A stretch of DNA of 16,960 bases from Larix sibirica (taxonomy: Eukaryota; Streptophyta; Pinopsida; Pinales; Pinaceae): NCBI GenBank assembly GCA_004151065.3, contig NWUY0300045488.1, positions 16,680 to 33,639 on the forward strand, given 5' to 3'. The notes under the pieces are model-generated. The model was not told the DNA's origin, ran no database searches, and worked only from the letters and a program-made list of their open reading frames with translations. Shown here one piece after another: positions 9,351-16,960 of the stretch (the first letter of the stretch is position 1; each line of letters begins with the position of its first letter). The translations under genes were made by a program, and so were the position numbers.

Positions 9351-9760
9351 TGGGTTCCATCAAGTTGGGTACACCTATCGCCTTGAAAATGATCTTCAAA
9401 TTCTTATGAGTAATGTCAATGCTCACAACTTTTATAGAATTAATTGGGACCTTTCTTGCCTCCTGTGGGCTTGGGAGGTTTTGGTATAATAAAAACAATG
9501 GTTCAAATGTAGGCCCTTTGTGCTTATTAATAGGTAGTGAATGTAGTCATAGGAAAAGGAGTTATGAAAGTCTTTTTCAGACATTGCATTGAGTTAGGCT
9601 TCTCTTTGTAGAAAAATAAGTGGTAGGGGAGTTTATTTTATGAGTTTATTGATCACCCCTAGCAAGGTCAAAATTGTTGTAGCCTTGACTATTCATAGTA
9701 TTTAGAAAGGTTAGGAGGTCCCTAAACCATTCCTCTCTTGGAAGGAACTCTCTTTGAACA
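9350..9760 (+). mobile_element. Relic of a Ty3/gypsy-type reverse transcriptase
   Basis: Short pieces in all three forward frames line up, in order, with the middle of gypsy reverse transcriptase. MKVFFRHCIELGFSL (from 9564) resembles the LRKVFERCRELGISLNPKK block. ITPSKVKIVVAL (about 9650-9685) resembles the DPEKIKAIVDLP block. KVRRSLNHSSLGRNSL (from 9707) resembles ELRSFLGHAGFYRRFI. Two frameshifts and several stops separate them. No LTRs or other domains were found nearby. The call rests on pattern likeness only, without a search. Confidence 0.4.
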
Positions 9761-10100
9761 TGCCTCTACATCACTGTCTCTAATTATCTCCTATTCTCTT
9801 ACTTAGGTGAAACCTTTGTCCCAAATGACATAGTTCTCAGCCAATAAGTGTTTTTTGGTGTTCTATTTTTTTCCCAAAAAAAATTGCTTTCATTTCTTTT
9901 TTTAATTACACCAAAGGTGTTTTCATGGTGAGATTTACTTGTGAGTCATTGTAGTAGATTCCTCATCTCTTGGGTGAATAAATAAGTGCCACGTGCATCT
10001 TTTCCCTCGCTCCAAATTCGCAAAGTCATTTTCCTATTATGTCCTCCATTTGTAGGTCATTTTTCTTGTCCATAAGAGTTAGGCAAATTTTTGTACTCGT
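9761..10100. other. No gene seen
   Basis: This is AT-rich sequence with T and A homopolymer runs at about 9860-9903. It may be more of the decayed gypsy element, but I see no domain in it. Confidence 0.5.
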
Positions 10101-10424
10101 TTGTCTTGTCTATTCTATTCAATCTTCCACAGGATTTTGTTAGAGCCCGGCTTTGTATATATCTTGCAACATGTGCATGTGTGGATATGGAGATTTGTTC
10201 AAGAAAGGTTATGGTATCAACAACAAAATACTAAAGAATGTCCACAGCCTGGTGAGAAAGATGGAAGACCTGAACTCCTCGTTGAGACACTCGAATGCAA
10301 ATATGTAAAAGAAGTCCTATTTGCATCAGTGATTCTCTTCATTGACACACACTTGATCTCCACATATTCATTCCATGCATCCGAGTTCCCAATAAACCCC
10401 AAGCTTTTTCACGTGTTGGAGTAG
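10101..10424 (+). other. Unrecognised open frame, possible gene or element fragment
   Basis: An open frame of 107 codons follows a pyrimidine-rich cttccacag at about 10123-10131 that could act as a splice acceptor. Its middle part (residues about 32-65, including YQQQNTKECPQPGEKDGRPE) is hydrophilic and looks more protein-like than its surroundings. The ends look like random AT-rich translation. I recognise no family. It may be an exon remnant or chance. Confidence 0.15.
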
Positions 10425-10980
10425 AGGAGGACGCCCCAATACAAAATCAACACAACATATATTCAAGAGAAGCACAATTTCCAGCTCTTGTTTGGAGATT
10501 TTCTAGTGTGACAATTTCCATATATGGTGACTAAGCAAAAGGATTGAAATACATATTTCATCTTTTAACTAACCATGAACAATTAGGATTGTAATAGAAC
10601 CGCCTTCTTTTTAAAGGAAAATATTTGAATCAAACTAAGAGATTTCAAATGAAACTTGAATTGAACCACTCTTAGACCACTAAAAGGAAAACACAGAGCA
10701 AGCTCTTCGTGACATATGTTTTGCTACTCTCTTTTTCATTATTGTCCATTTTCTTTTCCTTTCAACGTTTCAATATAATGTAAAAATCTCTTTTTCATTA
10801 TTGTCCATTTTCTTTTCCTTTCAACGTTTCAATATAATGTAAAAATCTAAAGAATGGAAAAGAAAACCAAACCGTATTTCTTTCAGCTTTCTTTTAAAAA
10901 AACAGACGATTCCAAAATAATTTTTATTTATCTTAAAACATTTTTTATTGGAACATTGACTATTTCAGAAAATGGAGTAA
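10425..10980. other. AT-rich intergenic DNA with a recent duplication
   Basis: No gene is seen. The only clear structure is the 59-bp tandem duplication at 10729-10848. Confidence 0.6.
10729..10848 (+). repeat. Perfect 59-bp tandem duplication
   Basis: Two identical 59-bp units start at 10729 and 10788 (ctctttttcattattgtcca...) and share two further bases after the second unit. No mismatch is seen in window sequence that is otherwise full of decay, so it is either recent or an assembly/read artefact. Confidence 0.95.
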
Positions 10981-11039
10981 ACTGATTACGACCAGAATCG
11001 CCCAGATAATAAAACCAAACTTGCCGACTTACAGCAAGT

Positions 11040-11705
11040 TGGACCATTTTCATCGTGGGTTTCCGCGTGTTTTCCAGTCGTCGCTGTTTGAGTTTGCTTG
11101 GATTGTGGTGGAGCTAAGTCAAACTCAGGAGTCCTCGGAACTGGAAGACCAGCAATCATTTCAGCCTTGCCCATTTGTTTAAGGATCGTGGCATTATAAT
11201 GGGATCATTCCTGAGCTTGGAGATTGTATTCTTGTCCACTGGCCCCAATTTTTACAAATAGTGAAATCTCTTGAGCTCTGTATGAGATTCTTCATGTGTG
11301 GGTACTGGGTGGTCATCTGGTACTGGAGGAAACCACAGATCTCCTTCTCCAGCTGGTGGATTTCAGAGGCATATCCGAGGTTGTGAAAGATATTAAAAGG
11401 GCTGGTTTTCTTACACGCTTTACCCAAGTGGACGCCGCGTGCTCACGAACTGCTCTTAGATGAGATGTTGCTCATTTTTGGGCGCTTGTATATCCAACAA
11501 ACAGATCTGCTCAGGTGTTTACATAATGAGCAGCTCCCCCATCTATGAACAGTTCATAAGCACCCAGGGCGTAGGTTCTTGCAATGGCTCCTTCGATAGC
11601 CAGTTTTTCTTCCTTCAATATCCAGTTTCTCTCCTTTGAAGTGTTATCACTTTGCATAGTTGAACACAGTGAAATTAAAATTGTTCGGGTCTTCAATGAT
11701 TGCAT
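11040..11705 (-). pseudogene. Unrecognised minus-strand coding-like fragments
   Basis: Three minus-strand stretches have protein-like composition unlike the AT-rich flanks. About 11705-11511 includes KEEKLAIEGAIARTYALGAY. About 11400-11260 includes YASEIHQLEKEICGFLQYQ and then TTQYPHMKNLI. About 11215-11040 includes ILKQMGKAEMIAGLPVPRTP followed by a Q/T-rich segment. Another frame upstream of the last reads SGQEYNLQAQE, then TGA, then SHYNATILKQ, as if one codon had become a stop. They could be exons of one decayed gene, a processed fragment, or a real gene with introns. I do not recognise the family, and no set of exons joins cleanly. Confidence 0.3.
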
Positions 11706-11719
11706 ATTGAAAGAACATG

Positions 11720-12416
11720 GGTAACTGATCTGAAATTTTTGGGATTTAATTCAGAATTGGGGTGATACCAATCTCCGTTCTTCAACCTGAGTTATGACGA
11801 ATTTCTTTGTAAGCTTTGTGCATTAACTAACTGTTCTTTCATTTATATGTACAGGTTAAAACAAATAATATGCTACAAGTAAGATAACTGTGCAATCAAA
11901 TTCTGGTACAGAAAAATCTGCTACAGAGATAACAGCAACATAAAAAGCATCCACAACACGCTACACCTGGAGATTTGAACTGGAGAAGAACCAGCTTCCA
12001 AACCGCCAAAGGTTACAGTCATCTTCCTTCATTGGTCATTCAACACAGACTGTGGCATCCGTGTCCGGAATTACAGAATGGCCGATCAGTGATGTAGCGT
12101 TTAGTCTGTGAGTCTGTTCTGCCTTCCTCTTTCAAGCTCTTCTTCCTTCAACTAGCTTGGAAGACGGTTTTCTGGCTCTTAGCAACTGGGGTGAAGTATC
12201 AAGTGTCGTCGTGCCTTCTTTTTGTCCCAATATTTATTTTTTCTGACCCTTCTCTGCTGTGAAATGTTATCACGTTGCATTGCTGAATAGAGCCAAAATG
12301 AATGCATATTGAAATTACTGTTTGATACTCTAAATTCAAGACAGCTTTAATTATTTGTTTTTCATATAACACACATGAGACTATCTCTTCACTATCGCAA
12401 AGAATGTCTTTGGATT
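11720..12416. other. Unassigned region
   Basis: No gene is recognised. Short stretches at 12262-12325 (gttatcacgttgcatt, atgcatattgaaa) weakly echo 11640-11715 (gttatcactttgcata, ttgcatattgaaa). This may mean an old dispersed or tandem repeat about 620 bp apart. Confidence 0.3.
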
Positions 12417-12496
12417 GAACAATGATGAAGGCATTAATTTAGAAGGAAATCTTGATGAACAATGACGAAGGCATTAATTTAGAAGGCAATCTTGCT
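12417..12496 (+). repeat. 40-bp tandem duplication just upstream of the solo LTR
   Basis: Units 12417-12456 and 12457-12496 both start gaacaatga and contain gaaggcattaatttagaagg. They differ at a few positions. The pair ends 16 bp before the LTR start and is outside it. Confidence 0.9.
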
Positions 12497-12507
12497 AAAG
12501 GAGACTG

Positions 12508-12512
12508 AAATG
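12508..12512. repeat. Target-site duplication, left copy
   Basis: AAATG directly before the LTR start TGTTGG is identical to the five bases after the LTR end (13014-13018). Confidence 0.85.
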
Positions 12513-13013
12513 TGTTGGATAAGGTCACAACCAGTTCTCACATATTTTGGATTTTGGTATCTTCTAGATCTTATTATTCTCACATATTTTGGATTTTGGT
12601 ATCTTCTAGATCTTATGATTGGGTTTTTGGATTTTGGTATCTTCTAGATCTTATAATTGGGTTTTTGGTTGAGATAAAGCAACCCAAGTTAGAATGCATA
12701 ATTAATTGGTCAGTTTTTTATAGCTGTGTAAGAGGTGCTGTAAATCCATGTAAGTTTGTAAAGGTAAATATCCTTCTGTAGAGGCAAATATCATATCATT
12801 CTGTGAGTGAGAATGTGAGGAATGATTGTAAGCCTACAAGGCTGTTGTAATCTCTGTCATTGAGCAATAAGAATACCCATACTATTTACCCTGTGTATGT
12901 TTCCCTTTTAAAGGATTTTACCACGTAAAAACTCTGTGTTCATTATCTGTGATTGCCATTGTATTCAATTTTATATTATTAATCGCTGTTCTATTAAGCT
13001 TCCGCTGCCAACA
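12513..13013 (+). mobile_element. Solo LTR of an LTR retrotransposon (501 bp)
   Basis: The element begins TGTTGG and ends CCAACA, a perfect 6-bp terminal inverted repeat of the TG...CA type. It is flanked on both sides by the identical 5-bp sequence AAATG, the normal target-site duplication length. No primer-binding site, gag-pol or second LTR lies between the duplications, so this is a solo LTR left by recombination between two LTRs. Inside are a tandem array at 12535-12665 (U3-like position) and a possible poly(A) signal AATAAG at 12866-12871, which supports the plus orientation. The superfamily is not certain; the size and TGTTGG end are common in plant Ty1/copia elements. The 89-codon open frame at 12512-12781 reflects the repeats and is not judged a gene. 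Confidence 0.9.
12535..12665 (+). repeat. Tandem array within the LTR
   Basis: A core ggattttggtatcttctaga is present three times, starting at 12549, 12591 and 12629 (spacing 42 then 38 bp). The first two units also share ttctcacatatttt in front. The third has gattgggttttt instead, and a final attgggttttt follows at about 12656. Repeats in this part of an LTR often act as promoter or enhancer elements. Confidence 0.9.
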
Positions 13014-13018
13014 AAATG
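13014..13018. repeat. Target-site duplication, right copy
   Basis: AAATG directly after the LTR end CCAACA is identical to 12508-12512. Confidence 0.85.
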
Positions 13019-13721
13019 CAGACAACAGCTAGAAGTCTAAGTCTACGGCATCTTATTAAGGAAACAGGTAGAGAACAATTAAGCTTTACATACTCAGATA
13101 AACAGATAGGCGAAGTCCACACGGCATGGCACACAAACGAATCAATATAGTCCAGTGTATTCAGTTCATCACATTGAACCCATTTGCCCGTTAAAAATAG
13201 TTCACATAAAGATATGACAGCAGCGTCTGTCTCAAAGACCTCCCTTCAAACTAAGCAACCCACTTGCCCCTTCAAACAATTTGTGAAGGCCATGATCACA
13301 TTATTAATGAAGATTTTTTATTAAATTCTTTTATTTTCTGATTTGAATGCCGATGTATGTAAAATAAGAAAAGTTAAGTGGATGGCCATTCCAAATCAAT
13401 AATCTTACAAAATGTTTATTTTAACATTGAAATCAAAGTCTCGTTGATTTCACAGCATTGTGAAGCGTATGGTCCATCCCACTTATTAACATGAATTAAA
13501 TAAATTTGATGTATCTGATTCATCACAATTATCATCTGAGATTAAGCTTCTTCAATGCATAATTCATTAACCAATATGAATCCTCTGTTCAAAGTGGGTT
13601 CAAGTCACTTCAAACACTTGGTTTAATGGCTTTGCAATGCCAACTCTGAACCAGTCGACTTTGATTATGTTTATTCTGGCTCTGCAATTCTGTTAAAACA
13701 AATCACAATGAACTCTATATG
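13019..13721. other. No gene seen
   Basis: Mixed-composition then AT-rich DNA. No open frame, RNA gene or element is recognised on either strand. Confidence 0.5.
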
Positions 13722-14109
13722 TTGGAATTTGCAATCACACTGAATCTATATGTTGGTTCAGAAAGTATAAAGGGTTAGACAACTCTCGCTAACCCAACAA
13801 TAATGCTCCATGGTCACTCGTAGAGGGAAGCTCCGAAGTTTCTCCAACAACTTCATAGGGATACTCCAGGTGAGAGGATAATACACTTGCAGGGCAGCTT
13901 ACCAAGATCTAGACTAAAGGAAGAGGGCTAAAGGGCTCTTTTACAGGGAGCTTTTACAAGGAGGAGGAAGGTGAGGTCGCCGAAAAAGCAAAAAGCATTT
14001 TGATAGGTTGGGGATTTGAAATCTCAGTAATATAGTGCATTACCTCCCGTAAAAACTCGCTTTTGTGGTAGGGGAGATAATGAGATTTGGAATTTGCAAT
14101 CACACTGAA
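13722..14109 (+). repeat. 23-bp direct repeats bracketing 342 bp
   Basis: Positions 13722-13744 and 14087-14109 are identical (ttggaatttgcaatcacact plus gaa). Between them are two hairpins: GGGTTAG at 13772-13778 with CTAACCC at 13789-13795, and an imperfect 14-bp stem at 14038-14051 with 14069-14082. A further pair, ctatatgttgg, occurs at 13715 and 13746. The ends TGTTGG (13720 or 13751) and CCCAACA (14142-14148) resemble LTR ends, but flanking CTATA and CTCAA do not match as a target duplication. Confidence 0.7.
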
Positions 14110-14236
14110 GAACACATTCTCTGCTTCCTTAATAGCTCAAACCCAACACTCAAACAATTATACATATGACCAATACATAAAACAAACAATTAATCAATAA
14201 TTTATAGACATGCCCAGTATGAATGGTCGTGGAATA

Positions 14237-14309
14237 TATCAATACGCATAGGCTTGAGGCGAAGTGCTGGTGGTGGGTATCAATAAGCATAGGCTTGAGG
14301 CGAATTGCT
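14237..14309 (+). repeat. 32-bp direct repeat pair, 41 bp apart
   Basis: Positions 14237-14268 and 14278-14309 share tatcaata, gcataggcttgaggcgaa and tgct, with two mismatches. No gene is seen in 14110-14590 around them. Confidence 0.85.
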
Positions 14310-14599
14310 CTAAGTAAAGCCAGTACACCATATGTATTAGAAAGTTGAAGGCCGGCGCTTGTTTAATGAACCCATCTTTATTTGCGCGAGGATCGCTGCA
14401 GGGAGTGGCCACTGCTCACGGATTGGAGGACTGGATAGAGTACGCCTTGGTGGGTATACGTTTTGGGGTGTATCAGCGTGTCACGAGCAACTGACAGCTT
14501 AAGGTGAACAACGCTCACGGTCACGAGACAAAGCGACTGTAGTTGGTGTCCCAACACTCAACAGATATACAATGCATATTCAACAATGTAAAGTATGAT

Positions 14600-14870
14600 T
14601 TTTTGTTTTTTTAAAGGGAAACCGGGCGGCCTGCAGAAAGTCTTTCTACAGCCCATTTCTACAGCCCAGGAAGGATTGGAACCTTGGTTTCCATCGAATA
14701 GGCTTCCATCGAGTAGCCATAAAATGCCATCGCTTGGTAACACACTCAAGCCCTTATACAATTTACATAGCATAACTCACCAGGGACTCAGCTTGAGATC
14801 ATATGCCAACTTAAATGTGAAATCGAACTGTGGTTGCAGCGAGCGATTCAAAGCATAGGGGAATTAGCTT
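14600..14870 (-). other. Repeat-like segment with a tRNA-like box
   Basis: On the minus strand, GGTTCCAATCC (14675-14685) resembles the internal B box of tRNA-derived elements (GGTTCRANNCC, with one mismatch). Two short doublets lie nearby: tctacagccca at about 14645-14668 and ttccatcga at about 14689 and 14703. No convincing A box is found. The open frames on both strands here (14558-14858) are not recognised. It may be a degraded SINE or part of another retroelement. Confidence 0.2.
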
Positions 14871-14919
14871 TGTAGGTAATAATTACGGCAAAAATTAACA
14901 CAATCAGCGAAGATGACGC

Positions 14920-15290
14920 AGGAGAGCGATCCCCTCTCAGCAGTCGGATCGGTCTCTTTTAATCCAACGATCCTGGTGCATTGGGGGGGTGAAATTGCAC
15001 GGGGTCTCGGATTCCCTTTGCCTCCGCAATTAATCTGCACCGTCCATTGAGCCCTTTGGTCGGACGACGCTTGTCATTGCGGAGCTTGTCTTGAGGTCAA
15101 AACCAGCGCTAGCGCTACCCTTGCCTCGGCGATTTATATCCACCATGGGATCTTGCCACCTCCATCCCACGGTCCTGGTTAAACACCGATCTTTGTGCAT
15201 ATATAAGTGGGGCCATTCGTTGGACCATATTTAAGCTGTCAGGCGTTTTTTCGTCGGATCAAAAAAGGTTTTACTTAAGCTTAAGCAATC
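14920..15290 (+). promoter_or_regulatory. GC-richer promoter-like island without a gene
   Basis: A clear rise in GC content contrasts with both flanks. A 16-bp motif is repeated at 14962-14977 (atccaacgatcctggt) and 15164-15179 (atcccacggtcctggt). A third related site, caccgtccattgag, lies near 15037. The 12-bp palindrome AGCGCTAGCGCT is at 15105-15116. A TATA box TATATAA is at 15200-15206, and the palindrome CTTAAGCTTAAG at 15274-15285. No protein frame follows, so the promoter reading is inference. It could be a promoter captured by, or belonging to, a non-autonomous element. Confidence 0.35.
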
Positions 15291-16960
15291 ATAGTTCCAC
15301 TTCCTTTATGAGATAGTAGTTTAGATCTCAATTGGTTGTTCCAAGTTATGGTTTTAGAGAGTACATGTGAGAAAGAGAACTACCAAAACATATCATTACC
15401 AACTTATTATCTTGATTGTATGTAAAGTTCCATGTTGAAATGAAATTCAAAACCAAAAGAAATCCATCCAAGGTCAATTAAGACCATTTTACAAGTAGCC
15501 TATCCATTGAACATTGCTAAACACATGTCTTTGTTTTATATTCCAATGCTTTCTTTTTATATATACATGACTTCATTAACGACTTAGATATTTATTTTTA
15601 CATTTAATATTTCATTCCACTTTGGGCATTTAAGTAAGTTTAGTGAAAATGTTGGTATCTTGTTAGACCCAATTGACTTCTTAGCTACTCAAGATAGACC
15701 CAATTGATAGACCTTTACATATGTTTTACAAATTTTGCAAATTCTACAAATTAGCTCTCAATTTTCTTAAACTAAAATAAAGAAAATATACTCAAGTTTA
15801 ACCCTCTAAAATGAGTCTAGACACAAAATGTTTAATTTAGTACTTATGTACATTAAAGAAAAACAATACAAAATGAGTTTGCGTATGGATGCCAATATAT
15901 ATGATGTGATTACAAATGTTAAAATTTTCATATAAAATCCAAGGAAAAAACCCTTTCACAAAATCAAGCATTAAAACCTTGATATTTCAATAAACCTTGA
16001 CATAATATAAACATTAATATACTTATTTGGTAAAAATTATACCTTGGAATAGATAAAAAAATTCAAAGCTTAGCCAACTTAAAATAAAAGATTGAAACCT
16101 TTATACAAAATCAAACATTGTTCAATCTCAATAGATTTATAGATTTTTAAATGCACAAAGAGAACTAGGGCTTTGCCACTTCCAAATTGTCTCCTCATGT
16201 TTGCCACTGAACCTTTAAGATCCCAAAAGCTTATGGTTACTACGTTTCCTACCTAAACATTCACTCACACTATAACACGTTATACAATGCTCTAGAGGGA
16301 AGGCCATGGTTTTGCATTAACTTATATTTCTCTAAGTGAGTTTACGAGTGAGAGGATGTATATTAATTGAATTTGACAACCTTGTGCTCCTAAGTTACTT
16401 GGGTTTGTGGTCAAAGAACTTTTAAGGCTCTAAGTTGCTTGGGTTTGTGGTCAAAGTACTTTCAAGATTATGAGGAGGTGTTAGATAATCTTGTAGCAAA
16501 TGAACTTTTGTTTAGATCACAAATTTGGTAAGAATTTAACAATTTTTTTTGGCATGAGTAGAGTTATATTATGATCCAAGATCTATGCATGATGGAACAA
16601 TGTCCTTAGGGTTTTTTCCTATTCTAAATCAAAGCACATTATCAAAATTTTAGTCAAAGTTCATGACGGATGAGAACTTTGAGTTTTTGTATTGTCATAA
16701 TCTTACTATTGGAGGCAAGTTTGCTACAAGATTAGATGTTGCCTTCAGGTGGCAACAATTTTCGCTAAAAGTTTCAATACCCTTAATTAATTGAAACTTT
16801 TCTTGAAGGTTTTTACCTAATTTAAGATGACTTAAACCACCAAAATTGCAAAAAAAGTAGTAGATCATGATAAAACTTTACCTCATCATAAACTAGCATA
16901 GATCCATCTTAACTCTGGCTCTACCCAGCGTCCAAAGGGGTCAAATCATTTGAGGTGCAC
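15291..16960. other. AT-rich DNA with no recognised gene
   Basis: No open frame, RNA gene or element domain is seen on either strand. Minor repeats include tagacccaattga at 15664-15676 and 15695-15707, and the pair listed at 16391-16465. Confidence 0.55.
16391..16465 (+). repeat. 40-bp tandem duplication
   Basis: The units starting at 16391 and 16431 share taagtt-cttgggtttgtgg and tcaaag-actttt with few differences (taagttactt against taagttgctt). No gene overlaps them. Confidence 0.85.

Noticed and set aside
8980-11497. Long element between TGTTGGG at 8980 and CCAACA near 11492
   Set aside because: The flanking bases do not match and no ordered internal domains support it.
12512-12781. 89-codon open frame with repeated SHIFWILVSSRSY
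   Set aside because: The repeats are the DNA tandem array of the solo LTR. There is no gag-pol or other coding context.
13720-14148. Second LTR (TGTTGG...CCCAACA)
   Set aside because: The flanking five bases, CTATA and CTCAA, do not match, and several alternative ends exist, so it is kept only as an observation.
14675-14685. tRNA gene on the minus strand
   Set aside because: Only a mismatched B-box-like motif is present. No A box, cloverleaf or terminator of the right spacing was found.
14558-14858. Overlapping open frames on both strands
   Set aside because: No family is recognised on either strand, and the segment looks repeat-derived.

Overview
This window is eukaryotic nuclear DNA from a land plant. 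It is AT-rich and mostly non-coding, it holds a seven-exon gene with GT-AG introns, and decayed retroelements lie around that gene. Gene structure and relic retroelements would suit a gymnosperm or another large plant genome, but nothing seen fixes the species.

Layout. (1) About 64-1329: a broken 3' half (exons 4-7) of a WAT1-related (nodulin MtN21/UMAMIT-type, EamA/DMT) transporter gene. Its flank runs to about 2410 and includes a fragment of a LINE reverse transcriptase. (2) 2411-2494: an 82-bp repeat of that flank runs exactly into a two-base N gap, so the assembly here is suspect. (3) 2495-4200: AT-rich intergenic DNA with short tandem repeats, then the promoter region of the intact gene. 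(4) 4215-7474: the intact paralogue. Seven exons join in frame to a predicted 371-residue protein. (5) 7475-about 8790: the downstream flank, homologous to 1330-2410, with the same LINE fragment. Gene, flank and LINE piece were therefore duplicated together. (6) 8790-12400: AT-rich DNA, a relic of a Ty3/gypsy-like reverse transcriptase, a perfect 59-bp tandem duplication, and unrecognised minus-strand coding-like fragments at about 11040-11705. (7) 12513-13013: a well-supported solo LTR (TGTTGG...CCAACA, identical 5-bp target-site duplications AAATG) with a tandem-repeat array inside. (8) 13014-16960: no recognisable gene. It holds several direct and inverted repeats and a GC-richer, promoter-like island at about 14920-15290 with a TATA box and no gene after it.

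How the parts relate. The only gene likely to be functional is the WAT1-related transporter at 4215-7474. The copy to its left is a dead tandem paralogue. The rest is repeat-derived or unassigned. I found no sign of a new multi-gene system. The most solid new observations are the solo LTR, the tandem duplication with its LINE time-marker, and the suspect join at the gap.
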